Counted from the stretch's first letter, positions 1 through 6,972 are shown. The stretch: DNA of 14,013 nucleotides from JBAUHN01 sp049680295 (GCA_049680295.1 JBAUHN010000019.1:1-14013); one strand, 5' to 3'. Made by a program: numbers and translations. The notes: a model not told the origin generated them from the letters alone.

Positions 1-186
1 GATCTGGCCACAGTGCAGGCCGCTGCAATGGATGTAATGTTGCGGGTGCGATCTCGGATGATGCGACTGCCTGCTGTCTTGGCAAACCAGATCGATTCGA
101 ATCAAGATACTGTGGATATTCAAATCATGATTGACGACTCGGTGCGTGAGGCTTTGACCGAGTTGGCGTCCGATTGGACCAATTAG
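1..186 (+). CDS. Phage terminase small subunit (Nu1)-like protein, C-terminal fragment
   Basis: An open frame enters from the left edge and ends at TAG (184-186), giving 61 C-terminal residues; the start lies outside the window. The tail has a helical pattern: a segment with RVRSRMMRLPAVLANQI followed by an acidic segment with DSVREALTELASDW. This resembles the C-terminal part of Nu1/P27-type terminase small subunits and similar phage DNA-packaging proteins, where an 'R-x-R-x-x-x-L-P-x-x-L-A' segment precedes a final 'EALxELA' helix. In phages that subunit recognises DNA and delivers it to the large terminase. No large terminase or other phage gene is visible, so this may be an orphan or prophage remnant. 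It sits 94 bp from the 3' end of a tRNA gene, which fits an integrated element. Family assignment is by pattern memory only; the open frame itself is more certain than the name. Confidence 0.5.
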   Translation, partial: DLATVQAAAMDVMLRVRSRMMRLPAVLANQIDSNQDTVDIQIMIDDSVREALTELASDWTN

Positions 187-204
187 CGCGCTGTTACCCC
201 AGTT

Positions 205-256
205 GTTACCCTGAGCAGCTTTCAACAAACTCCGTTGGCTGCAAAGTCTTGGTAAC
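205..256. repeat. Nested inverted repeat between phage-like gene and tRNA-Arg
   Basis: Three complementary arm pairs nest around one centre: GTTACC (205-210) with GGTAAC (251-256), GCAGC (215-219) with GCTGC (238-242), and CAAC (223-226) with GTTG (234-237). The two inner pairs are contiguous on the right side with a 3-nt bulge on the left. A second GTTACC copy lies at 193-198. No T-tract follows on either strand, so it is not a canonical terminator. It could be a 3'-end or processing structure for either flanking gene, or a leftover of an integrated element. Confidence 0.4.
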
Positions 257-279
257 TATTTGCGATTGTTTGATTTTAT

Positions 280-356
280 TGGCGTCCCCTGAAGGATTCG
301 AACCCTCGACCTGCCGATTAGAAGTCGGCTGCTCTATCCAGCTGAGCTAAGGAGAC
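280..356 (-). tRNA. tRNA-Arg(TCT)
   Basis: The reverse complement folds as a 77-nt tRNA. The acceptor stem GTCTCCT pairs with AGGGGAC through one G-U pair, followed by discriminator G and an encoded CCA (280-282 on the plus strand). The D-arm contains TAGCTCAGCTGGATAGAGC, the anticodon stem is GCCGA/TCGGC with loop CTTCTAA, and the T-arm contains GGTTCGAATCC. The anticodon TCT (320-322) reads AGA and AGG, codons rarely used in this GC-rich genome. tRNA-Arg genes are frequent integration targets, and the phage-like fragment lies on the 3' side, where integrases normally recombine. A convincing promoter could not be assigned in 357-428. Confidence 0.97.
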
Positions 357-428
357 GCGATGCTTTGTGGTAGCGAGTTGTGGCGTGAGTTTCCACCGTT
401 TTTAGCATGTGGTGTCGCGATCAATATT

Positions 429-1013
429 CTAACGTTCAGACGCGGCTTGAAAGGCGGGGCGGTCGCGCAGGGACTTGGCGTATTTTTGTAATTTGTCATC
501 GACGCGGGGGAACCTGGCGCTCACAGACCAGTTCAGGCAGTGGCAGGCCAACAGATCCGGCACAGTGATTGCATCGCCCATAAGGTAAGGCCCATCAAGG
601 CGCTGTGAAAGATGTGCGGCACTGCGTTCAAACTCAAACTTCAGGCTGTCTTTGATTGTGGTGTTGCGGTTTTCCGGCGGCAGGACAAAGGAATGTTTGG
701 CCGCTGCCCAAAGCACAGCATCGAATTCATCAATCAGCCAAAAAGTCATTGCGTCCTGTTGCGCGCGGGCGACGGTACCCGCAGGGGCCGTCAGCGCGCC
801 GTGTTTGTCGGCAAGATAGGTCATGATCGCCACACTGTCGGTCAAAACCGCGTCGCCATCAATCAGCGCCGGGATTTTGCCAAGTGGGTTATACTTCATG
901 GCGTCGTCCGTCCGCGGCCCTGCGGGCAGATGGTCATAGCTTTGGCCCAATTCTTCGAGCATCCAAAGAACGCGCAGTGCACGGGATTTCGTAGCGCCGA
1001 TGACTGTATACAT
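429..1013 (-). CDS. Glutathione S-transferase family protein
   Basis: A 194-residue cytosolic GST-like protein. The N-terminal thioredoxin-like domain (about residues 1-75) has a Ser at position 10 in SRALRVLWMLEELG, the usual place for the catalytic Ser/Tyr. It also has NPLGKIPAL (42-50), containing the cis-proline, and the glutathione-binding DS pair at 59-60. The C-terminal all-helical domain contains the hydrophobic-staple-like segment MGDAITVPDLL. Such proteins conjugate or reduce electrophiles with glutathione; the substrate cannot be inferred. The ATG at 1011-1013 is preferred over an upstream in-frame start (1080-1082) because GGGAG lies 8 nt upstream and the GST fold begins at once with MYTVIG. 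The longer version would add 23 residues of unlike sequence and overlap holA. It is the last gene of the minus-strand leuS-lptE-holA run, 25 bp beyond holA, and ends at TAG. Confidence 0.9.
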   Translation of the reverse strand: MYTVIGATKSRALRVLWMLEELGQSYDHLPAGPRTDDAMKYNPLGKIPALIDGDAVLTDSVAIMTYLADKHGALTAPAGTVARAQQDAMTFWLIDEFDAVLWAAAKHSFVLPPENRNTTIKDSLKFEFERSAAHLSQRLDGPYLMGDAITVPDLLACHCLNWSVSARFPRVDDKLQKYAKSLRDRPAFQAASER

Positions 1014-1038
1014 GTTGGTAACTCCCTTGGTTTTGGGC

Positions 1039-2064
1039 CTATTTTGCGCCCAGCATGGCCAGCCGGATAAAGGCCCGTTCAACCAATGCCATTGCCGGCG
1101 CGTGCTGCCCGGCAGAGCGCAGTTGCAAATCTGTATCCGTCAGCACGGTCAGTGCAGTCTCTAAGCGTGGCGCGCCCCAGTTTTGCGCTTGTCTGATCAT
1201 TTTGTCGCGACGCGGACCAAAGACAGGTGGGCGCATCCGGCCCATACCCGCCGCAGGTCCGCCGGGGTCAGAGGCGGCACTGTAGAGAATGCGAAAGTGC
1301 CGCATGGCCCCGATGCACAGAGATACAGGCGTGACGCCTTGTGCTTGCAATTTGCGGATCACGGCGCCGACGTCGCTGGCGCGCGCCTCGGCCACGCCAT
1401 GCAGCACATCGTCAAGGGCGGCCTCGATGGATGTGGGCGCGCAGGCGTCAATGTCATCCTGGCTAAGGGCGGTGGTGTCGCCGCGCTTGTAGAGGCCTAT
1501 TTTTTCGATGGTTTGGCGGAAATCTCCGGGGTCCAGATCGCGGGCCAGTTCGGTCAGTGAGGCCATGATGTCTGTGGGTGGCGCGGTCAGTCCTGCATCT
1601 GACAGGGTGCGCACAATCTCTTCGCGAGTCGGGGGATCGTCATAGATGCCGACGGCATAAGCATTGCCATGGGCCTCAAATGCCTTGCGCAATTTTGAGG
1701 TGGCTTTCAATGCCCCGGCGGTGACGATCAATTGCGCATCGCCGGGCTGCCATTCTTTTAACGCTTCAATTACGGAAGGTGCGGCGGTGTCGGTTGCTTC
1801 TTCTACAAAAGCGGCGCGGGGGCCGGGAAAAAACCCGGTGGCTTTCAGGGCATCCAGCAACAGGGCCGGGTCTTTTCGCAAATCTGCGCCGCTCATCCGG
1901 GTTAGGCGCATTTCTTCTTCGGCGGCAGGGCCCAAAAGGGCGGACAGCACCTGCTGACGTTTCAGGGCGACGCGCATGGAATCTGCGCCATAGATCAGGA
2001 CACCCGTTTTACCGGCGTCAGGTTTGGCAAAGTATCCGGCGGCTTCACGCGGGTTGAGTTTCAT
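1039..2064 (-). CDS. holA: DNA polymerase III delta subunit
   Basis: 341 residues, the usual size for HolA. It starts MKLNPREAAGYF and soon gives VLIYGADSMRV, the position where delta subunits carry a degenerate Walker-A region ('YGxDxxLV'). The segment with GFFPGPRAAFVEEATD matches the 'lFgxrrlvvvrnad' strand of domain I. A helical middle and a C-terminal collar-like domain (about 210-341, with SVLCIGAMRHFRILYSAA-like helices) follow. Delta opens the beta sliding clamp as part of the clamp-loader complex during replication. The start codon overlaps the lptE stop (ATGA at 2061-2064) and lacks a good Shine-Dalgarno sequence (the upstream bases are C-rich), so translational coupling to lptE is likely. 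An lptE-holA pair next to leuS is a known conserved arrangement in alpha- and gammaproteobacteria, which supports both names. Confidence 0.93.
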   Translation of the reverse strand: MKLNPREAAGYFAKPDAGKTGVLIYGADSMRVALKRQQVLSALLGPAAEEEMRLTRMSGADLRKDPALLLDALKATGFFPGPRAAFVEEATDTAAPSVIEALKEWQPGDAQLIVTAGALKATSKLRKAFEAHGNAYAVGIYDDPPTREEIVRTLSDAGLTAPPTDIMASLTELARDLDPGDFRQTIEKIGLYKRGDTTALSQDDIDACAPTSIEAALDDVLHGVAEARASDVGAVIRKLQAQGVTPVSLCIGAMRHFRILYSAASDPGGPAAGMGRMRPPVFGPRRDKMIRQAQNWGAPRLETALTVLTDTDLQLRSAGQHAPAMALVERAFIRLAMLGAK

Positions 2065-2543
2065 GTCACGGGGGCTGTCGCCAATAGCCGGGCAACGATT
2101 TGGTCTGCCAGAATAATCATCAACCGTCTTTGCGCGTCGCGTTCCGCTGCAAGGGCAGAAACCGTGCTGCTGGTCGCAGAATATCCGGTAAAGTTGTTCA
2201 CTTTGCCAGAGGTAACAACCTGACCCGTGGCCGTATCTTTCAGGACATAGTCGGCCTGCCCAACCAGATTGTAGCGCGTCGTGGTGCCCGCGGCGTCGAT
2301 TGCCAATCCCTGATTGGACGACGTGATTTTTAGCGCAAGTGTGTAGGCGGCGTTGTCACCCCGCCCAATGCGTTCTTCGATGCGTTGGGTTGCGAGATAT
2401 GCATTGCGATCAACGGGCGCGTCCACAAGCACACGGTTTTGCAAGGCTGTTCCTGTGCCGCCGGTACCATAGACAGGTTCGAAACCGCACGCCGCAAGGG
2501 CAAGCGGCAAGATCAGAAAGATGCGACGATTAAACAACGACAT
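2061..2543 (-). CDS. lptE: LPS-assembly lipoprotein LptE
   Basis: A 160-residue small lipoprotein. A short basic N-terminus (residues 4-8, FNRRI) and a hydrophobic stretch lead to the lipobox LAAC (16-19), with Cys19 as the predicted acylated residue and Gly at +2, which fits export to the outer membrane. The mature protein begins CGFEPVYG, the conserved opening of alphaproteobacterial LptE ('CGFxPlYg'), and contains the TTTRYNLVGQADYVL and ATSSTVSALAAERDAQRRL segments typical of the family. LptE plugs the LptD barrel and helps place lipopolysaccharide in the outer leaflet. It overlaps the end of leuS by 14 bp and the start of holA by 4 bp, so the three genes almost certainly form one transcript. 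Length and domain are complete. Confidence 0.93.
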   Translation of the reverse strand: MSLFNRRIFLILPLALAACGFEPVYGTGGTGTALQNRVLVDAPVDRNAYLATQRIEERIGRGDNAAYTLALKITSSNQGLAIDAAGTTTRYNLVGQADYVLKDTATGQVVTSGKVNNFTGYSATSSTVSALAAERDAQRRLMIILADQIVARLLATAPVT

Positions 2544-5100
2544 TCACAATCCGTCCGGGGACAACGATGATTTTCTTTGGGCTGGCGCCATCAAGGCTCC
2601 GGATGACAGCCTGATCTGCAAGGGCGACTTTTTCAACCTCTTCTTTCGACATGTCCGCCGGTACGTTGATTTCCGCCCGCCTTTTGCCGTTGACCTGAAT
2701 GGGTAGGGTAATCATATCGTCAACCAGCATTGCAGGGTCTGCCTGCGGCCAGTCTGCCTGCACGATCAAACCATCGCCGCCTTGGTGGGCCCAGATGTCT
2801 TCGGCCAGATGCGGTGTCATCGGCGACATCAATTGCGCTAGTGTCTTGATGGCCTGCGCTTGTGCGGCATGTCCGGCCTTGGATTTGTGCAGGATACCGG
2901 TAAAGGCATAAAGCCTTGCAATCGCCGCGTTAAATCCAAAGGATTCGATGCCAAGGGTGACGTCCTGAATGGTTTTGTGCATCGCGCGCAACAGGTCATC
3001 ATCTCCTTCTCCTGCCGCTTCTTTATCCATTTCGCCAATCCGGTCGCAGATGGTCCAGACACGGGTCAGATGTTTATGCGCCGCCTCGGCACCCGAAGCG
3101 GTCCATTCCACGTCTCGTTCCGGTGGGCTGTCGGACAGTACGAACCAACGCGCGGTGTCGGCGCCGTATTTGGCGATAATCTCGATCGGGTCTACGACGT
3201 TATTCTTGGATTTCGACATTTTCGCCGAGGGAATCACTTTGACCGCCTCGCCGGTGTCTATTACGACGATTGCACCGTCTTTGTCGGTGACCTCTTCGGG
3301 GTAGTGATAAAGCGGCCGTCCATCGGGCGTTTTGCGATCCGCGTTCTGGTAAATCTCATGGGTGACCATCCCTTGAGTAAAGAGCGCATTGAACGGTTCA
3401 ATCGCGGATTTGGGCAAATGCCCGGTGATCTGCATCGCACGCGCAAAAAACCGCGAATAAAGCAGGTGCAGGATCGCGTGTTCGACACCGCCGATATACT
3501 GGTCGACGTTCATCCAGTATTCCGCGTCTTCCATCACGGTGGGAGTGGTGGCTCGCGGGGCAGTGAAACGGGCAAAATACCACGACGAATCTACAAACGT
3601 GTCCATCGTGTCGGTTTCGCGCAAAGCGGCACCGCCGCAGGACGGGCAGGTCGCATTACGCCATGTCGGGTGCCGATCCAGCGGGTTGCCAGGGATATCG
3701 AACGTCACATCATCGGGCAGGCGGACGGGCAGGTTTTCTTTGATTTCTGGCACGACGCCACAGGTTTCGCAGTGCAAGACCGGGATTGGGCAGCCCCAAT
3801 AGCGTTGGCGGCTTAGGCCCCAATCACGCAGGCGGAACTTTGTAACGCCTTGGCCTACACCGTTTTCCTCGCAAAAGCTGACGGCGGCGTCGATGGCCTC
3901 AAACCCGGTTTGATGCGCATCACCCGCGAAACCGCGATTGTAATAGACGGTGTCGGTTTTGGCCGGAACAAAGGCTTCGGTCAATGTGTCGTCACTGTCC
4001 TCTGATGGCAAATAGGTCGAGATGATCGGCAAGTCATATTTGGTCGCGAATTCAAAGTCGCGCGGATCATGGGCCGGGCAGCCGAAAATGGCACCGGTGC
4101 CATAGTCCATCAGGATGAAGTTGGCGATATAGACCGGCAATTCATGTGCCGTATCAAAGGGGTGGCGCACGCGAATGCCGGTGTCAAAGCCCATCTTTTC
4201 TGCCGTTTCAATGGCTTCTTCCGTGGTGCCCCCTTTGCGGCACTCGGCGCAGAAGGCAGCGATGTCCGGGTTGTCCCGCTCAAGCGTTTTGGCCAGCGGA
4301 TGATCGGGAGAAATGCCCACAAACGATGCACCCAACAATGTGTCAGGCCGCGTGGTGTATACTTCGATCCGGTCATGGCCGTCCAGCGCGTCGATGGTTG
4401 AAAAGGCAAATTGCAAACCGCGCGATTTGCCGATCCAGTTGGATTGCATCAGTTTGACCTTGGCGGGCCAGTTATCCAATGTATCCAGCGCGTCCAGCAA
4501 TTCTTCGGACATGTCGGAAATCTTGAAAAACCACTGCGTCAGCTCGCGGCGTTCCACCAAGGCGCCAGAGCGCCAGCCGCGCCCGGCTTCAACCTGTTCG
4601 TTGGCCAGAACGGTCATGTCGACCGGATCCCAGTTCACCACGGCGTTTTTGCGGTAGACCAGACCAGCGGCAAGCATATCCAGAAACAAGGCCTGCTGCT
4701 GGCCGTAATATTCAGGATCGCAAGTGGCGAATTCGCGGCTCCAATCCAGCGAAAAGCCCAAAGGCAGCATCTGCGCCTTCATGTCGGCGATATTCTGATA
4801 GGTCCATTCGCCGGGGTGGATGCGCCGGTCCATCGCCGCGTTTTCCGCCGCCAGGCCAAAAGCGTCCCAGCCCATCGGATGCAACACATTATGCCCGGTG
4901 GCCATTTTGAAGCGTGCGATCACGTCGCCCATCGTATAATTGCGCACATGCCCCATGTGAATGCGCCCTGACGGGTAGGGGAACATCTCAAGCACATAGT
5001 ATTTCGGCTTGGAGGCATCGCGCATCGCTTTGAAAACGGCGTTCTTTTCCCAGGCAGCTTGCCAGCGGGCTTCGATTTCAGAAGGGGTGTAGCGCGACAT
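2530..5100 (-). CDS. leuS: Leucyl-tRNA synthetase
   Basis: An 856-residue, full-length class Ia synthetase that charges tRNA-Leu in the cytoplasm. The HIGH-type signature is PYPSGRIHMGH (41-51) and the KMSKS motif is intact at 627-631. Between them lies the CP1 editing domain with TTRPDTLLG and the conserved GCPAHDPRDFEF segment, whose Asp marks the post-transfer editing pocket. A zinc-ribbon-like pair follows (CETCG and CPSCGG), then DTMDTFVDSSWYFARF. The C-terminus carries the anticodon-binding helical domain and a small terminal domain ending GRIVNVVV. The ATG at 5098-5100 has AAGGA 7 nt upstream. The stop TAA lies within lptE, which it overlaps by 14 bp. The gene heads the leuS-lptE-holA-GST run, with a dyad in its leader at 5123-5159. 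No residues expected for catalysis or editing appear to be missing. Confidence 0.98.
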   Translation of the reverse strand: MSRYTPSEIEARWQAAWEKNAVFKAMRDASKPKYYVLEMFPYPSGRIHMGHVRNYTMGDVIARFKMATGHNVLHPMGWDAFGLAAENAAMDRRIHPGEWTYQNIADMKAQMLPLGFSLDWSREFATCDPEYYGQQQALFLDMLAAGLVYRKNAVVNWDPVDMTVLANEQVEAGRGWRSGALVERRELTQWFFKISDMSEELLDALDTLDNWPAKVKLMQSNWIGKSRGLQFAFSTIDALDGHDRIEVYTTRPDTLLGASFVGISPDHPLAKTLERDNPDIAAFCAECRKGGTTEEAIETAEKMGFDTGIRVRHPFDTAHELPVYIANFILMDYGTGAIFGCPAHDPRDFEFATKYDLPIISTYLPSEDSDDTLTEAFVPAKTDTVYYNRGFAGDAHQTGFEAIDAAVSFCEENGVGQGVTKFRLRDWGLSRQRYWGCPIPVLHCETCGVVPEIKENLPVRLPDDVTFDIPGNPLDRHPTWRNATCPSCGGAALRETDTMDTFVDSSWYFARFTAPRATTPTVMEDAEYWMNVDQYIGGVEHAILHLLYSRFFARAMQITGHLPKSAIEPFNALFTQGMVTHEIYQNADRKTPDGRPLYHYPEEVTDKDGAIVVIDTGEAVKVIPSAKMSKSKNNVVDPIEIIAKYGADTARWFVLSDSPPERDVEWTASGAEAAHKHLTRVWTICDRIGEMDKEAAGEGDDDLLRAMHKTIQDVTLGIESFGFNAAIARLYAFTGILHKSKAGHAAQAQAIKTLAQLMSPMTPHLAEDIWAHQGGDGLIVQADWPQADPAMLVDDMITLPIQVNGKRRAEINVPADMSKEEVEKVALADQAVIRSLDGASPKKIIVVPGRIVNVVV

Positions 5101-5122
5101 GCGACGTCCTTTTTAACGGCAG

Positions 5123-5159
5123 AGCGCCGGACGCGTGATTCTCACAAGGGCCCGGCGCT
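5123..5159 (-). promoter_or_regulatory. Hairpin in the leader before leuS
   Basis: Arms AGCGCCGG (5123-5130) and CCGGCGCT (5152-5159) are perfectly complementary, with an inner GTGA-TTC-TCAC hairpin (5135-5145) inside the loop. It lies in the 86-bp gap between the DUF3576 stop and the leuS start. On the minus strand the following bases are mixed and end in AAAAAGG, which is the leuS ribosome binding site, so there is no U-tract. It could slow or protect transcript ends, or act as a weak attenuator; a canonical intrinsic terminator is not supported. Confidence 0.35.
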
Positions 5160-5186
5160 GTCTCTTTGGTCAGGTTGTTTGGTGCT

Positions 5187-5678
5187 TTAAAGCTTATTGT
5201 CCGCGATGCGGATTTGCCGCGCGCGGCTTAGGATTGCGTCCTCAATGGCGCGCACTGTGGCTTTGCTGGCAGGACCGCCTCTGGTTTGCAGGGCAACATT
5301 CAGCGATCGCGCATCAAGGGCTGGATCATTGATCAGAATTGTCGCCCGGTACGCGCGGCCACCACCGGGGGGCGTGCCGTAACCCGTTACAATCACGCCG
5401 GTAAAGGGATCTACCGATTGCACTGGCAAAAAGTTCAACACTTCCAGTGATGCGGACCACAGGTATTTGTTGACCAAGACATGTGTATCATTGTTTTTCT
5501 TTCGAAATGCCGACCAGATCGTGTTTTGTGTGTCGATATTTCCCGGAATGTTCGGATCGGAATACTGGCTTGGACGTTCCGTTGCCGGCTGCAATAACCC
5601 ACGAACGGAGCCACATGCACTAAGTGAGACCAGAGCCACCAAGGCCACAGTGGTTTTGAAAACGGAGAGACGCCCCAT
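5187..5678 (-). CDS. DUF3576 domain lipoprotein
   Basis: A 163-residue predicted lipoprotein. After MGRLSVFK comes a hydrophobic stretch and the lipobox LSAC (19-22) followed by Gly. The mature part contains NTIWSAFRKKN, VNKYLWSASLEVLNFLP, VDPFTGVIVTGYGTPPGG and a C-terminal helix RAIEDAILSRARQIRI. This is the pattern of DUF3576 proteins, which are found next to leuS in many Rhodobacterales and have no established biochemical role. The ATG at 5676-5678 is chosen because AAGGA lies about 9 nt upstream and the signal peptide starts there; an upstream in-frame start (to 5780) would add 34 residues, rich in Arg and Pro, ahead of it. It lies 86 bp upstream of leuS on the same strand and may share its promoter. 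Position next to lptE hints at a cell-envelope role, which is inference only. Confidence 0.85.
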   Translation of the reverse strand: MGRLSVFKTTVALVALVSLSACGSVRGLLQPATERPSQYSDPNIPGNIDTQNTIWSAFRKKNNDTHVLVNKYLWSASLEVLNFLPVQSVDPFTGVIVTGYGTPPGGGRAYRATILINDPALDARSLNVALQTRGGPASKATVRAIEDAILSRARQIRIADNKL

Positions 5679-5879
5679 AACAGCTATCCTTTGCCTGTTT
5701 GGACACTGGTCTACCCAAGCAGGGCGGCGCGGGCAAGGTCTATGTAATGCTGTTACTGCCAGATGCCGCGTCTGACGCACATTAAGCTATGTATAACGTG
5801 TGTTTGTAGTGCGACTGGCAGGCCCATGCGCAAACCCCGGGCAACACAGGTGTGGCAAAGCTGCATCATCCTGCACGAC

Positions 5880-5902
5880 ATTGCGATCCAGTGAAGCGCA
5901 AT
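5880..5902. promoter_or_regulatory. Possible operator: ATTGCG-N11-CGCAAT inverted repeat
   Basis: The six-base arms at 5880-5885 and 5897-5902 are perfect complements separated by 11 bases, about 95 bp upstream of the porin start. The size fits a dimeric regulator site spanning two helical turns, but a 6-bp dyad in a 319-bp region can arise by chance and no cognate regulator gene is adjacent. Confidence 0.25.
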
Positions 5903-5959
5903 CCTTGCCAATCCAAAGGTGAAAGAGCAAAACCTCATTCATACCCTCTCCGGATTCCC

Positions 5960-5997
5960 CGGTTTGGGCACATGAATTTTAAACCGAGGGAAAACTC
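5960..5997 (+). promoter_or_regulatory. Porin leader: hairpin abutting the ribosome binding site
   Basis: CGGTTT (5960-5965) can pair with AAACCG (5981-5986), leaving a 15-nt loop. The Shine-Dalgarno GAGGG (5986-5990) begins at the last stem base and stands 7 nt before the ATG. The stem could modulate ribosome access or mRNA stability, but it covers only the first base of the ribosome binding site. The ribosome binding site is strong and fixes the porin start. Confidence 0.35.
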
Positions 5998-6972
5998 ATG
6001 AAAAAAGTTCTCTTCGCTACAACAGCTCTGGTTGCTACAGCCAGCGTAGCAGCCGCAGAAGTTACTTTTGGCGGTTACGGCCGTTTTGGTATCCAATACG
6101 ACGATCCAGTTGCAGGCGCATCTACAACAAACGTTACAAGCCGTTTCCGTTTGCAGATCGACGCAACAGCAGAATCTGACGCAGGCGTCACATTCGGTGC
6201 CCGTGCACGTATCCAGCAGAACAACACGGACGAAAACGGTCCGGGCGCTGGTCCTGACGGCATCTTGGGCAACGCAGATGATGTTGCCGATGGCGGCCCA
6301 TCGGGTACAGGCATCAACGGTGTTCGCTTCTTCGCCAAATCCGGCAATGTTGAAGTTGGCGTTGGTAACATCTTTGGCGCACTGGAATTCATGCCTGGCA
6401 TGTACCCAATCGATCTGGGTCTGACCGGTCTGGGTTATGACTACACAGCATATGCCTTCGGCGCCGATGCTTACTCTTCAGGCGGCAATGGTGCTGCAGG
6501 TTCCAACGGTGTTGAACTCCTGTATTCCATGGGCGACTTCTCGTTCCACATCTCTGCGTCGAACTCCGACCTGGACGGTGACGGCCTGGACGACGATCCA
6601 ATTGCAGCGCACATCGCCTACACATGGAACGGCTGGACATTCGCTCTGGGCGCTCAAAGCGCAGACGATGTTGCTCAGACCTCTACTGAGTTTGCAGCAT
6701 CTGTTGGTGGTACCGTGGGTATCGCAGACGTGACATTGGCATTCGCCGATAACGGTCTGGCCGGTGATCACTGGGTTCTGGCAGCTGGCTTTGACGTTGG
6801 CGCAGCCACAAACGTTGAAGTATTTGTTGCCGATTCGGATGCATTTGCTGAAACAGCTTACGGTATCGACTTCAACCACGATCTTGGTGGTGGTACTTCG
6901 ATCCGCGGTGGTATCGCGAACCGTGGTTCCGGTGCTACACGTGCCGACTTGGGTGTTCGCTTCAACTTCTAA
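5998..6972 (+). CDS. Outer-membrane porin (Rhodobacter-type, gram-negative porin family)
   Basis: 324 residues. A classic Sec signal peptide MKKVLFATTALVATASVAAA is followed by predicted cleavage before Glu21. The mature protein opens EVTFGGYGRFGIQYD and has alternating amphipathic strands (SRFRLQIDATAE, VTFGARARIQ, GVRFFAKSGNVEVGVGN) and the C-terminal beta-signal ending RADLGVRFNF with terminal Phe. This is the build of trimeric 16-strand general porins of Rhodobacterales, which pass small hydrophilic solutes. Asp/Gly-rich loops occur at about 79-105 and 189-201, the latter with DLDGDGLDDD, similar to calcium-binding DxDxDG loops. Codon use differs from the neighbours: Thr is mostly ACA, Ala often GCA, Val GTT, Arg CGT, whereas adjacent genes favour GCG and GTG. 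That suggests selection for very high expression. GAGGG 7 nt upstream, a dedicated terminator and no close partner gene point to a monocistronic, abundant transcript. Confidence 0.93.
   Translation: MKKVLFATTALVATASVAAAEVTFGGYGRFGIQYDDPVAGASTTNVTSRFRLQIDATAESDAGVTFGARARIQQNNTDENGPGAGPDGILGNADDVADGGPSGTGINGVRFFAKSGNVEVGVGNIFGALEFMPGMYPIDLGLTGLGYDYTAYAFGADAYSSGGNGAAGSNGVELLYSMGDFSFHISASNSDLDGDGLDDDPIAAHIAYTWNGWTFALGAQSADDVAQTSTEFAASVGGTVGIADVTLAFADNGLAGDHWVLAAGFDVGAATNVEVFVADSDAFAETAYGIDFNHDLGGGTSIRGGIANRGSGATRADLGVRFNF

Larger units (their letters stand above)
5679..5997. other. 319-bp divergent intergenic region (DUF3576 gene / porin)
   Basis: No convincing gene is present. It must hold the minus-strand promoter of the DUF3576-leuS run and the plus-strand promoter of the porin. 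Visible elements are a TATAAC at 5792-5797 that could be a -10 box (its -35, TCTGAC at 5771-5776, is poor with a 15-bp spacer), the inverted repeat ATTGCG-N11-CGCAAT (5880-5902), and a hairpin CGGTTT/AAACCG (5960-5965 with 5981-5986) ending at the porin ribosome binding site. None can be assigned to a named regulator. Confidence 0.6.

Noticed and set aside
1014..1082. An N-terminal extension of the GST to the in-frame start at 1082
   Set aside because: It would overlap holA, adds 23 residues unlike any GST, and a good ribosome binding site sits before the internal ATG at 1011-1013.
2860..3816. A 318-codon plus-strand open frame inside leuS
   Set aside because: It is fully antisense to a conserved, full-length leuS, shows no recognisable family, and reflects the codon bias of the real gene.
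5101..5186. A T-box or leader-peptide attenuator for leuS
   Set aside because: T-boxes are not expected in Proteobacteria, no Leu-rich short open frame is present, and the hairpin has no U-tract.
5782..5796. A CtrA-like site, TTAA-N7-ATAA, upstream of the porin
   Set aside because: One half-site mismatches the TTAA-N7-TTAA consensus, and a single near-match in an AT-containing spacer is expected by chance.
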